64,000 nt of DNA from CAYVNU01 sp964453265 (lineage in GTDB: Bacteria > Patescibacteriota > Doudnabacteria > UBA920), in NCBI GenBank assembly GCA_964453265.1, contig CAYVNU010000002.1, forward strand, positions 1 through 64,000. The letters are read 5' to 3'. The position numbers were made by a program, and so were the translations under genes. This document shows positions 25,140 to 31,457 of this stretch, in pieces; the first letter of the stretch is position 1, and each line of letters opens with the position of its first letter. Under the pieces are notes generated by a model. The model ran no database searches and had not been told where the DNA came from. It saw only the letters and a program-made list of their open reading frames with translations.

Positions 25140-25177
25140 AGCTAGTATTGAATAATAGATTGAATCTTAGCTTGGTT
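25122..25177 (+). repeat. Direct repeat 1: 3' end of tRNA-fMet plus trailer
   Basis: Starts inside the tRNA T arm (GTCCGGGT) and runs past the CCA. A second copy lies at 25462-25517, offset 340 bases, with a 35-base identical core that includes CCGCAACCAAGCTAG. Just after the tRNA, AACCAAGCTA pairs with TAGCTTGGTT (ending at 25177). The layout resembles attL/attR around a small integrated element. Confidence 0.85.
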
Positions 25178-25185
25178 GATGCTGT

Positions 25186-25418
25186 ATGTTCTACGCCTAT
25201 ATAATTAGGAACCCAGACGGTATACTATATAAAGGTTCTACCGCTGATCTTGTTAAAAGGATTAAGCAACATAATGGTAACACCATCTTCTTTAGTTTTA
25301 CAAAAGCGCGCGCCCTTGGACACTGATTTATTCCGAATCATTTAAGACAAGAGCTGAAGCAAATGCTAGAGAAAATATTTCAAAACCGGAAAAGGTAGAG
25401 AATTTATACGCGGTTTGA
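25186..25418 (+). pseudogene. Frameshifted GIY-YIG endonuclease gene
   Basis: Frame one starts MFYAYIIRNPDGILYKGSTA, with the Y-x-Y-I-I / K-G-S version of the GIY-YIG core, through RIKQHNGNTIFFSFTKARA and then stops early. The next frame continues WTLIYSESFKTRAEANAREN to VENLYAV and a stop at 25416-25418. Joined, the parts give a complete single-domain GIY-YIG protein of about 77 residues (UvrC-N-like, as in the YhbQ family). It lies between two copies of the tRNA-fMet 3' end. One indel near 25316 breaks it; programmed shifting or sequencing error cannot be excluded. Confidence 0.78.
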
Positions 25419-25461
25419 TTGACAATTGTTCATAGTCCGCCTAGGCGGATTCTCGGCTTAG

Positions 25462-25517
25462 GTCCGGGTTCCGCAACCAAGCTAGTATTGAATAATAGAT
25501 TGAATATTGACTTGGAT
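25462..25517 (+). repeat. Direct repeat 2: displaced tRNA-fMet 3' end
   Basis: Copy of 25122-25177 with a few changes (CCGGGTTCCGC instead of CCGGGTCCCGC). No 5' half of a tRNA accompanies it; just upstream lies the palindrome TCCGCCTAGGCGGA (25436-25449). It marks the far edge of the GIY-YIG insert. Confidence 0.85.
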
Positions 25518-25586
25518 TAAAAATTGTCGTGACAGCAATTTCCTGCTGTTCGCAGGATTTTTAGTTTATTGGTAAAATCTTTTGAG

Positions 25587-25626
25587 GCCGGGGTAGTCGA
25601 AGTATAGTTAGAGCGTGGGACTCATA
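25587..25626 (+). pseudogene. tRNA-Met 5' fragment
   Basis: GCCGGGGTAG, a scrambled D arm, then AGTTAGAGCGTGGGACTCATA: the 5' half of the intact tRNA-Met at 25746, broken after the anticodon. The 10 bases before it (ATCTTTTGAG) also repeat the leader of the intact gene, so this is a partial tandem duplication. Confidence 0.8.
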
Positions 25627-25696
25627 TCCGGTGCTAAGCCAAATTAATGATTTTTTATTTCTGGTGGAGTAGCTCAGTTAGTTAGAGCGTGCATTC

Positions 25697-25858
25697 AGCC
25701 CACACTAAATTTTGAAAATTCGATAAAATACCGTAATCTTTTGAGGCCGGGGTAGCTCAGTTAGTTAGAGCGTGGGACTCATAAGCCCAAGGTCGGGGGT
25801 GCAATTCCCTTCCCCGGCACCAAGAGCGTACGGTATTAGTTGAAATTTAGTGTGGGCT
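25697..25858. repeat. Inverted repeat around tRNA-Met
   Basis: AGCCCACACTAAATTT (25697-25712) and AAATTTAGTGTGGGCT (25843-25858) are perfect 16-base complements; ATACCGTA (25728-25735) and TACGGTAT (25829-25836) extend the pairing inward after an internal loop. The tRNA lies at the apex. Confidence 0.9.
25746..25822 (+). tRNA. tRNA-Met (CAT), elongator or Ile2-like
   Basis: 77 bases, acceptor GCCGGGG/CCCCGGC, D arm GCTCAGTTAGTTAGAGC, anticodon loop CTCATAA, T arm GGGGG-TGCAATT-CCCTT, encoded ACCA. The T loop TGCAATT departs from TTCRANY and there is an A-G mismatch at the top of the anticodon stem. CAT anticodon could also be a lysidine-modified Ile tRNA. Confidence 0.85.
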
Positions 25859-25923
25859 CATAAGTCCGCCTAGGCGGATCAGGGGTGCAATTCCCTTCCC
25901 CGGCACCAAACAATTTAATTTAT

Positions 25924-26000
25924 GGACTGGTAGCTCAGTTGGTTAGAGCGCTCCCCTGTCACGGGAGAGGTCGCGGGTTCGAGTCCCGTTCAGTCCGCCA
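25924..26000 (+). tRNA. tRNA-Asp (GTC)
   Basis: 77 bases, acceptor GGACTGG/TCAGTCC, D arm GCTCAGTTGGTTAGAGC, anticodon loop CTGTCAC, T arm GCGGG-TTCGAGT-CCCGT, discriminator G and encoded CCA. All arms pair well. Confidence 0.95.
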
Positions 26001-26034
26001 TTAAAAACCACCAATAAAAATTGGTGGTTTTTAA
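26001..26034 (+). terminator. Terminator of the tRNA cluster
   Basis: AAAAACCACCAAT and ATTGGTGGTTTTT with a 4-base loop and a T-run, starting at the base after tRNA-Asp CCA. Confidence 0.9.
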
Positions 26035-26103
26035 TATTTCTCCAGGCAAGTTAGAAAAAAAATGTGATATAATAGGGCTTAGTAAGTTTATTAATAAAAA
26101 TTT

Positions 26104-26373
26104 ATGAAACTACATCTTAAAATATGGATCCTGGCTATACTATCTCTTTTGGCATATATAATTGCTAAGGGTTTAGAGACAAACCCTGGTCCAATGGGGG
26201 TACAACCGACATTTTGGTATGTAATATGGGGGATTCTTCAGATAATTGCGGCTTGGTATACTTATAAGCTTTTAAAAGTTAAACATCGCTCTGGAAGTTG
26301 GGTTGGACTTGTAGCATTTTTCGGTATATTAGGAATTATTGTGATTTATTTAATTCCGTCAAAAAAACAATAG
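26104..26373 (+). CDS. Small membrane protein
   Basis: 89 residues with about three hydrophobic helices (residues 7-22, 38-55 and 66-84) and a basic C-terminal KKQ. No family recognised. A TATAAT at 26068-26073 with TG three bases upstream suggests an extended -10 promoter of its own; a terminator follows. Confidence 0.6.
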   Translation: MKLHLKIWILAILSLLAYIIAKGLETNPGPMGVQPTFWYVIWGILQIIAAWYTYKLLKVKHRSGSWVGLVAFFGILGIIVIYLIPSKKQ

Positions 26374-26402
26374 AGCCTGCAAAGACCACGTTCCACCATT
26401 TT

Positions 26403-26437
26403 TTAAAACCGCCAATTACTTTAATTGGCGGTTTTAA
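26403..26437 (+). terminator. Intrinsic terminator
   Basis: AAAACCGCCAATTA and TAATTGGCGGTTTT flank a 3-base loop, followed by AAATTTT. Terminates the small membrane protein gene. Confidence 0.85.
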
Positions 26438-26457
26438 ATTTTACATTTAAGCACTTG

Positions 26458-26577
26458 GACTGTTAAGTGATTTAGTTGGTAATCAATCAGCGTAACCACT
26501 CTTCTCCGCCACGGGCGGATCTGAGTGGTTTTTATTTCAATATTTACAAACTAATTTAATACACGAAATTTGTTAAT
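26458..26577 (-). repeat. Dispersed repeat element, copy 1
   Basis: Read on the minus strand this matches 57906-58059 on plus: shared words TTTCGTGTAT, TGTAAATATTGAAATAA, CAGATCCGCC and ATTACCAAC in the same order. Here the central palindrome is the short form TCCGCC-ACG-GGCGGA (26505-26519) inside an ACCACTC/GAGTGGT stem. Both copies lie just beyond a terminator. Confidence 0.75.
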
Positions 26578-26603
26578 TTATAACAAACAAAATCTTAAAA
26601 ACA

Positions 26604-26632
26604 AAAACCACTCTAGTTTTGAGAGTGGTTTT
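26604..26632. terminator. Terminator of the lysine-rich gene
   Basis: AAAACCACTCT and AGAGTGGTTTT with a 7-base loop. On the minus strand it lies 25 bases after the lysine-rich gene. Confidence 0.8.
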
Positions 26633-26656
26633 CGTAAGCTAAAAAGCTATAAAGAA

Positions 26657-26728
26657 CTATCTTCGCTTCTTTTTGGAAGCGGTCTTTTTCTTTACGACTT
26701 TCTTTTTTGCTTTTTTCTTTGTAGCCAT
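26657..26728 (-). CDS. 23-residue lysine-rich basic protein
   Basis: Encodes MATKKKAKKKVVKKKTASKK plus KRR and a TAG stop. GAGGGAG lies 11 bases before the ATG as a ribosome-binding site, and the stop is followed by a terminator, so this reads as a complete small gene despite its length. Fifteen of 23 residues are Lys or Arg. Such tails are typical of histone H1-like or other nucleic-acid-compacting proteins; similar micro-proteins occur in Patescibacteria. Function is inferred from composition only. Confidence 0.7.
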   Translation of the reverse strand: MATKKKAKKKVVKKKTASKKKRR

Positions 26729-26881
26729 TGGGCTAGTCTCCCTCAAGCGCGCTAATTTTGGCGCAACTTGATTAATTTTCTACTCACGGTTTTTAACCAT
26801 TAGTAGTTAAGAATTTACGTTTTCGGTTTTTGTCTTCAGTTTTTTCTGTTTCAGTTATTTCCCCCACTAACTAATATTATT

Positions 26882-27598
26882 TTATGATGTTTTAAAATAT
26901 TTGTCAAGCAATTTTTTGTTTGATAAAACTTTTTCCAGAATTAATTTTAGTTTTTTTGATTTTAACTTATTTATTTCTTTTTTCAATAAATTATTTGATA
27001 GATTTTCAATCAGATAAAAATTGTTCTTTATTGCAGCGTAAGATTTTTTTTCAATTTTAAACTTTAATGATAAAGAAAACCTAAGCGTTCTTATTATTCG
27101 CAAAGGATCTTCAAAAACTCTTTTTTTGGGATTACCGATAAACCTAAGTTTTTTATTTTTTATATCATTTAAGCCATTATGGAAATCGAATATTTTGTTT
27201 GATTTTATGCTTAAATATAAGGCATTCATAGTAAGATCTCGCCTGCTAGAGTCTGTTTTTATACTGTTGGTAAATGAAATTTTAGGATACCTACTACCTT
27301 TGTAGCTGTCTTTTCGAAAACTGGAAATAGCTATGGAGTATTTTGCAGTAGAAATAAAAACTACACCGAGACTGATTGCCGATTTATTTATAGTAAATGG
27401 TTGCTTCTTAAAGATTTTTGTAATTTGTTCCGGTTTTGCTTGTGTTGAAATATCAAAATCTGAGACGGATTTTTTTATTAAAATATCTCTTACTGAGCCT
27501 CCGACTAAAAATGTTTGCGGAAAGTTTTCCACAAGCAGGGTATATATTTTTAAAATAACTTTCTTTTTTTTAGTGTCTGCGACAAAATATTTTTTCAT
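26882..27598 (-). CDS. tRNA nucleotidyltransferase / poly(A) polymerase-type protein, short
   Basis: 238 residues from the ATG of MKKYFVADTKK. An earlier in-frame ATG (27619) lies inside the atpC terminator and is unlikely. Class II nucleotidyltransferase head: LVGGSVRDIL, catalytic DFD (47-49), SSRRDLTMNALYL, then neck region EDPLRIIRTLRFSLSLKFKI. It ends in a lysine-rich helix and lacks the body and tail domains of full CCA-adding enzymes (about 400 residues). All intact tRNAs here encode CCA, so the protein may serve CCA repair or RNA tailing. It is downstream of the atp operon beyond a terminator. Confidence 0.8.
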   Translation of the reverse strand: MKKYFVADTKKKKVILKIYTLLVENFPQTFLVGGSVRDILIKKSVSDFDISTQAKPEQITKIFKKQPFTINKSAISLGVVFISTAKYSIAISSFRKDSYKGSRYPKISFTNSIKTDSSRRDLTMNALYLSIKSNKIFDFHNGLNDIKNKKLRFIGNPKKRVFEDPLRIIRTLRFSLSLKFKIEKKSYAAIKNNFYLIENLSNNLLKKEINKLKSKKLKLILEKVLSNKKLLDKYFKTS

Positions 27599-27605
27599 AT
27601 TTTTA

Positions 27606-27635
27606 AAATGGTACGGCATTTTTGCCGTACCATTT
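27606..27635 (-). terminator. Terminator of the atp operon
   Basis: AAATGGTACGGCA and TGCCGTACCATTT form a 13-base stem with a 4-base loop right after the atpC stop; the minus-strand continuation TTAAAAATAT is a weak T-tract, so read-through into the downstream gene is possible. Confidence 0.8.
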
Positions 27636-27637
27636 AT

Positions 27638-28090
27638 TTATTCATTAAAAGTTCCTTGGTCTACAAAAGCACTTTTTCTCTTTGAGTGTCTACGCGAAAT
27701 ATTTATTCTGGACAAACTTCTTTCTAAAGCTGAAAGTGTTTTTGCGTACTCCGTGCTGTTTGAAACATGTTGTTTTAAGGCGTTCTGCGCTCGTTCTTTG
27801 GCGGCATTCGCGCGCTGTTCGTCTATTTCGTAATGATGTTCTGCTGAATCTGCTAAAACAATAACGTTGTTGCCTTCTCTAACCTCTACAAAACCGCCGC
27901 TTACGTGAATAAAAAATTCTTCAGTTGCGGTTTTTGCGTGAAGTTCTCCGGGCGCTAATGTTGCTACTAGCTGTGAATGGTTGGGTAAAATAGTTATTTG
28001 ACCCATAGTCGTAGGACAGCTTAAAGAAGCAAGTTCTTTTGTTAGAACGGTTTTTTCGGGGGTGACTAATTGAAAGTTTATATGGTTCAT
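27638..28090 (-). CDS. atpC: ATP synthase epsilon subunit
   Basis: 150 residues. N-terminal beta-sandwich with INFQLVTPEKTVLTKELASL, MGQITILPNHSQLVATLAPG and FFIHVSGGFVEVREGNNVIVLADSAE, the standard epsilon signature, then a helical hairpin (residues 90-135) that can inhibit F1. A basic extension (SRRHSKRKSAF) follows. Last gene of the operon, 69 bases after atpD, separated by a short tandem repeat. Confidence 0.94.
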   Translation of the reverse strand: MNHINFQLVTPEKTVLTKELASLSCPTTMGQITILPNHSQLVATLAPGELHAKTATEEFFIHVSGGFVEVREGNNVIVLADSAEHHYEIDEQRANAAKERAQNALKQHVSNSTEYAKTLSALERSLSRINISRRHSKRKSAFVDQGTFNE

Positions 28091-28095
28091 TATGT

Positions 28096-28123
28096 GTAGT
28101 AAGTAGTAAGTAGTAAGTAGTAA
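28096..28123. repeat. Tandem repeat (GTAGTAA)x4
   Basis: Four perfect 7-base units between atpD and atpC, near the atpC start. A microsatellite prone to length change, which could alter atpD-atpC spacing. Confidence 0.9.
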
Positions 28124-28159
28124 GCCTTATGCTTTATACATGCTACTTGCTACATAATT

Positions 28160-29587
28160 CTATTTTACTTGTTCAATTCCGCCCTTCATATAGAAAGCGG
28201 ACTCTGGTTTGTCGTCGTGCTTGCCGTCCAAAATTTCTTTAAAAGCCTTAATGGTATCTTTTAAAGAAACAAAAGCCCCAGGGGTGCCAGTAAAAATTTC
28301 GGCTACGTGGAAAGGCTGGGACAAAAAGCGCTGTATGCGGCGAGCGCGGCCTACAGTGACTTTGTCTTCTTCCGGCAATTCTTCCATACCTAATATAGCA
28401 ATAATATCTTGCAAATCTTTGTAGCGCTGCAAAACTTTTTGTACGCCGCGGGCTACGTCGTAGTGTTCTTTGCCTACAATGTTTGGGTCTAAAATTGTGG
28501 ACGATGAGTCTAATGGATCAACAGCCGGATAAATACCTAACTCTGTTAAAGCGCGGCTTAAAACTACAGTACTGTCTAAGTGAGCAAAAGTTGTCGCAGG
28601 AGCCGGGTCGGTTAAGTCGTCGGCCGGCACGTATACAGCTTGAACACTAGTAATAGAACCTTCTTTAGTAGAAGTAATACGCTCTTGTAGCTCACCCATT
28701 TCAGTAGCAAGCGTTGGCTGGTAACCTACGGCCGAAGGAATACGACCTAAAAGAGCAGATACTTCACTTCCAGCTTGAGTGAAACGGAAAATGTTGTCTA
28801 TGAACATTAAAACGTCCTGCTTTTCTTCGTCGCGGAAGTATTCTGCCATACTAAGACCGGTTAAAGCCACGCGAGCTCTGGCTCCCGGTGGTTCATTCAT
28901 TTGACCGAACACCATAGCAAGCTTGTCTAAAACTTTCGCGTCTTTCATTTCATGATACAAGTCATTACCTTCACGAGTACGTTCTCCTACGCCGGCAAAA
29001 ACAGAAACGCCGCCGTGAGCTTTTGCAATGTTGTTAATAAGTTCTTGTATAATAACGGTTTTGCCTACACCGGCACCGCCGAACAAACCCACCTTTCCAC
29101 CTTTTAAAATTGGACAAATTAAGTCTATAACTTTAATGCCGGTTTCTAAAATTTGTGTACTGGTGTCTTGGTCTGTAAATTTTGGAGCATGCCTGTGAAT
29201 TGGGTACATTTTCTCTGTTTTAGGTGTCTCAGAGCCGTCTACAGCCTGGCCTAAAACGTTAAAAATGCGTCCTAAGGTGTGTTTTCCTACCGGCACGCTT
29301 ATTGCAGCGCCGGTGTCTAAGACTTCCATTCCGCGCTTAAGTCCGTCTGTGGATGACATCGCGATTGTGCGCACAATACCGCCCGGGAGCTGCTGCTGAA
29401 CTTCGAGTGTTAATTTATTGCTTGTAGCGGCATGCCCCGGCATGCCGTCACTAGAAGGCACGCCGCGGCGTGCCTCTACATTCCCCATTTCTATCTCCAG
29501 CGCATTAAAAATCGCCGGGACTTTTCCGTCCGCAAATTTTACGTCCACCACCGGACCGATAACTTGTGTAATGTTTCCTTTGTTCAT
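28160..29587 (-). CDS. atpD: ATP synthase beta subunit
   Basis: 475-residue catalytic subunit of F1. Walker A GGAGVGKTVIIQEL, GERTREGNDLYHEM, Walker B region VLMFIDNIFRFTQAGSEVSALLGRIPSAVGYQPTL (catalytic Glu in GERTREG), and C-terminal YMKGGIEQVK. Residues about 37-56 in the N-terminal barrel (VEARRGVPSSDGMPGHAATS) are extra compared with usual beta subunits, where GN runs almost directly into LTLEVQQQL. The extra segment is encoded by GC-rich palindromes. Confidence 0.97.
   Translation of the reverse strand: MNKGNITQVIGPVVDVKFADGKVPAIFNALEIEMGNVEARRGVPSSDGMPGHAATSNKLTLEVQQQLPGGIVRTIAMSSTDGLKRGMEVLDTGAAISVPVGKHTLGRIFNVLGQAVDGSETPKTEKMYPIHRHAPKFTDQDTSTQILETGIKVIDLICPILKGGKVGLFGGAGVGKTVIIQELINNIAKAHGGVSVFAGVGERTREGNDLYHEMKDAKVLDKLAMVFGQMNEPPGARARVALTGLSMAEYFRDEEKQDVLMFIDNIFRFTQAGSEVSALLGRIPSAVGYQPTLATEMGELQERITSTKEGSITSVQAVYVPADDLTDPAPATTFAHLDSTVVLSRALTELGIYPAVDPLDSSSTILDPNIVGKEHYDVARGVQKVLQRYKDLQDIIAILGMEELPEEDKVTVGRARRIQRFLSQPFHVAEIFTGTPGAFVSLKDTIKAFKEILDGKHDDKPESAFYMKGGIEQVK
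29429..29474. repeat. Double palindrome inserted in frame in atpD
   Basis: GGCATGCC-CC-GGCATGCC (29429-29446) and GGCACGCC-GC-GGCGTGCC (29457-29474) lie 10 bases apart. They encode most of the extra 20-residue loop near the N-terminus of AtpD and are much richer in GC than the gene. Confidence 0.85.
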
Positions 29588-29618
29588 AAATGTAATTTAA
29601 TTTGATAAATTCTTTAAT

Positions 29619-30032
29619 TTAATGCTCGTCTATACTATTAATATCTCCGTATTTTCTAAAAAAAATAATAGATAATCTTTTAGCTTCATTAATATCTTCA
29701 TGTTTAGGAAATTTTATTCCATTGGTTTTACAATAATTTTCTAACGATTCGGGATTATTTTCGCATTGAGCTAATAAATCATTAAAGAATTCTTGAGTTC
29801 TTATTAAAAATTGTTTATCTTCACGTAAGGCTGAAACGCTGGAATTAGTTATATTATTATTCTTATTTCTTATCTCCTCATAACCTGAATAAGTAAGTGA
29901 TATTATTCTATAGCAGAGAAAGTAAATATAAATCTCCAATAGTTTAGGATTTTTTTCGCAATCAGCGTCAAAATTTTTTAAATCAGTAAGGCTAACCTGA
30001 GATTCTCTGTTTGGATTCAATTCCGAATTCAT
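29619..30032 (-). CDS. Hypothetical protein inside the atp operon
   Basis: 137 residues from MNSELNPNRESQVSLTD. A longer frame reaches upstream but only into the duplicated atpG end and repeat DNA, so the ATG at 30032 is chosen; it lies 2 bases after the displaced atpG stop. All-helical, acidic, no membrane segment (FFNDLLAQCENNPESLENYC). No family recognised. It separates atpG from atpD. Confidence 0.6.
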   Translation of the reverse strand: MNSELNPNRESQVSLTDLKNFDADCEKNPKLLEIYIYFLCYRIISLTYSGYEEIRNKNNNITNSSVSALREDKQFLIRTQEFFNDLLAQCENNPESLENYCKTNGIKFPKHEDINEAKRLSIIFFRKYGDINSIDEH

Positions 30033-30034
30033 AT

Positions 30035-30067
30035 TTATTCTAAAGCAATTTTGCCGGCGGTTATTTC
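30035..30067 (-). repeat. Displaced, synonymously different copy of the atpG 3' end
   Basis: Encodes EITAGKIALE plus TAA, identical to the last ten residues and stop of atpG (30148-30180), but 6 of 33 bases differ, all at third codon positions. It lies 80 bases beyond the working atpG stop and 2 bases before the ATG of the next gene. Confidence 0.9.
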
Positions 30068-30069
30068 CG

Positions 30070-30125
30070 TCCACCTTCTCTCCCGACGTCGCTAAAGCTA
30101 TGTCGGACAAGAAAGCTACGGCGGA
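30070..30125. repeat. Long hairpin element after atpG
   Basis: TCCACC (30070-30075) pairs with GGCGGA (30120-30125); inside, CTTCTCTCCCGAC pairs with GTCGGACAAGAAAG allowing G-T pairs. The loop GTCGCTAAAGCTATG resembles the 'TCGCTAAAGCTTCGGCGG' repeats. Together with the displaced atpG end it makes up the insert. Confidence 0.75.
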
Positions 30126-30147
30126 TCTGCGACAAGCTAGTAGCTAA

Positions 30148-31050
30148 TTATTCTAACGCAATTTTTCCTGCTGTAATCTCTGCTAATTCCGTGGTGATCT
30201 TGCCTTGTCTTAATTGGTTAAAGGTTAATGTATAGTCGGCAATTAAGTCTCCGGCGGCTTCGGTGGCGTTTTTCATGGCAACCATACGGGCTGAGTGTTC
30301 GCTGGCGTCGTTTTCTAGTATTGCTTGGTAAATTTGAGATTCTATTATTCTAGGCAAAAGATGTTCTAAGACAGAGGCTGGAGAGGGTTCAAAAAGGTAA
30401 TCTGCGATTTCTTGCTGTGTAACGTGCCCATTTATGGGCGTCTCTGATGGCCGATGAATCGGCGCGCTACTTTGATCGGCAAACGGCAATAACTGCTTTA
30501 TGGTTGGTTTCTGTGAAAGCGTAGAAACAAAGTGGTTATATGCGACATAGATTTTTTTATATTCCCCGCTTTGGTACTTTTCCATAATCATTTGTGCAAT
30601 CGGGTATATTTCTTCCACGTTTACAAATTTTTCTTTTTTTGGAAAATCTGCGGCAATGTTTTTCCCCATTCTGGCCATAATTGTTTGGCCTTTTTTACCG
30701 TAAGTTATTATATCTGCTAAAACGTCTGGGTTTTGCAAATCTTCCATTTTTATGAGTTTTGCAAATAAATTGGTGTTCATGCTGCCTACAAACCCGCCGT
30801 TGGTAGAAATTAAAATTAAGCCAACCTTTTTTGCCTTTTCGTAAGTCTTAGTTAGCGGGTGTTCAATAGCAGCTTTAGGAGCAACATTTTCAATTAAATT
30901 CCAAGCCAAAGACGAATAGTTTCTGCTCTGCAAAACCATATTCTGGCTCTTGCGCATTTTAGCGGCACTAACCATTTGAAGTGCCCGAGTAATCTTACGA
31001 GTACTCTTAACGCTCTTTATTTTATTTTTTAATTCTTTAATGCTGGCCAT
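30148..31050 (-). CDS. atpG: ATP synthase gamma subunit
   Basis: 300-residue central stalk subunit. N-terminal helix MASIKELKNKIKSVKSTRKITRALQMVSAAKM and C-terminal helix with MKNATEAAGDLIADYTLTFNQLRQGKITTELAEI are the two family signatures that form the rotating coiled coil. A central Rossmann-like domain contains LILISTNGGFVGSMN. The last ten codons are repeated downstream in synonymously different form beyond a hairpin element. Confidence 0.95.
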   Translation of the reverse strand: MASIKELKNKIKSVKSTRKITRALQMVSAAKMRKSQNMVLQSRNYSSLAWNLIENVAPKAAIEHPLTKTYEKAKKVGLILISTNGGFVGSMNTNLFAKLIKMEDLQNPDVLADIITYGKKGQTIMARMGKNIAADFPKKEKFVNVEEIYPIAQMIMEKYQSGEYKKIYVAYNHFVSTLSQKPTIKQLLPFADQSSAPIHRPSETPINGHVTQQEIADYLFEPSPASVLEHLLPRIIESQIYQAILENDASEHSARMVAMKNATEAAGDLIADYTLTFNQLRQGKITTELAEITAGKIALE

Positions 31051-31105
31051 AGATTATTAAACAAGATTAAGTAAAATTTAAGATTTGTATTGTGAGAAAG
31101 GTATA

Positions 31106-31453
31106 TTATGCGTCCCCTTCAATTATTAAGTCATCCGGCTTAAATATTTTTGTGTAAAATCCGCCCCTCAATTGGCCTAATGTGGAGTTGTACTCATCGT
31201 GTGGAGCTATTGTGATTTCATTTCTTGGTGCATATACCCTAATCACTATTCCTCGATAGTTCGGTATTTCTTGCTGAGTCAGAAAATTCAATTTTGCTCT
31301 ACCCTTCTCAGAAATTCTGACTTTCACGCCGCGTTTAAATTGCTTGCCGTTCCCGTCAAGAAGATTACCTTCGCTTTCGCGTAAAATTTCATCGGCTTTT
31401 CTAATATCAGCTTCGATCTGTTCGGCAGATAAATTTTCGGGTTGTATTTCCAT
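31106..31453 (-). CDS. Hypothetical protein inside the atp operon
   Basis: 115 residues from MEIQPENLSAEQIEADIR. An upstream frame extension overlaps atpA and is not needed; the chosen ATG starts 4 bases after the atpA stop. The N-terminus is helical; the C-terminal part (FKRGVKVRISEKGRAKL ... YRGIVIRVYAPRNEITIAPH) looks like a small beta-barrel of SH3 or KOW type. No named family. Position between atpA and atpG is unusual. Confidence 0.6.
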   Translation of the reverse strand: MEIQPENLSAEQIEADIRKADEILRESEGNLLDGNGKQFKRGVKVRISEKGRAKLNFLTQQEIPNYRGIVIRVYAPRNEITIAPHDEYNSTLGQLRGGFYTKIFKPDDLIIEGDA

Positions 31454-31457
31454 ATAA

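Larger units (their letters stand above)
25663..25908 (+). pseudogene. tRNA split by an inverted-repeat-flanked tRNA-Met
   Basis: The 5' part (25663-25696, GGTGGAGTAGCTCAGTTAG..., ending in the anticodon arm) and the 3' part (25859-25908, CATAAG, palindrome TCCGCCTAGGCGGA, then a T arm and acceptor GGTGCAATTCCC...CCGGCACCA) look like two tRNA halves. Between them are an inverted repeat and an intact tRNA-Met. The halves do not share a matching acceptor (GGTGGAG versus CCCCGGC), so they may derive from different tRNAs. Probably non-functional. Confidence 0.6.

Noticed and set aside
25186..25418. Programmed frameshift in the GIY-YIG gene
   Set aside because: No slippery heptamer or stimulatory structure is evident near 25316; mutation or sequencing error is simpler.
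30033..30110. Upstream extension of the hypothetical gene at 29619
   Set aside because: The extra residues come from repeat DNA and the displaced atpG end; the ATG at 30032 follows that stop by 2 bases and is the natural start.
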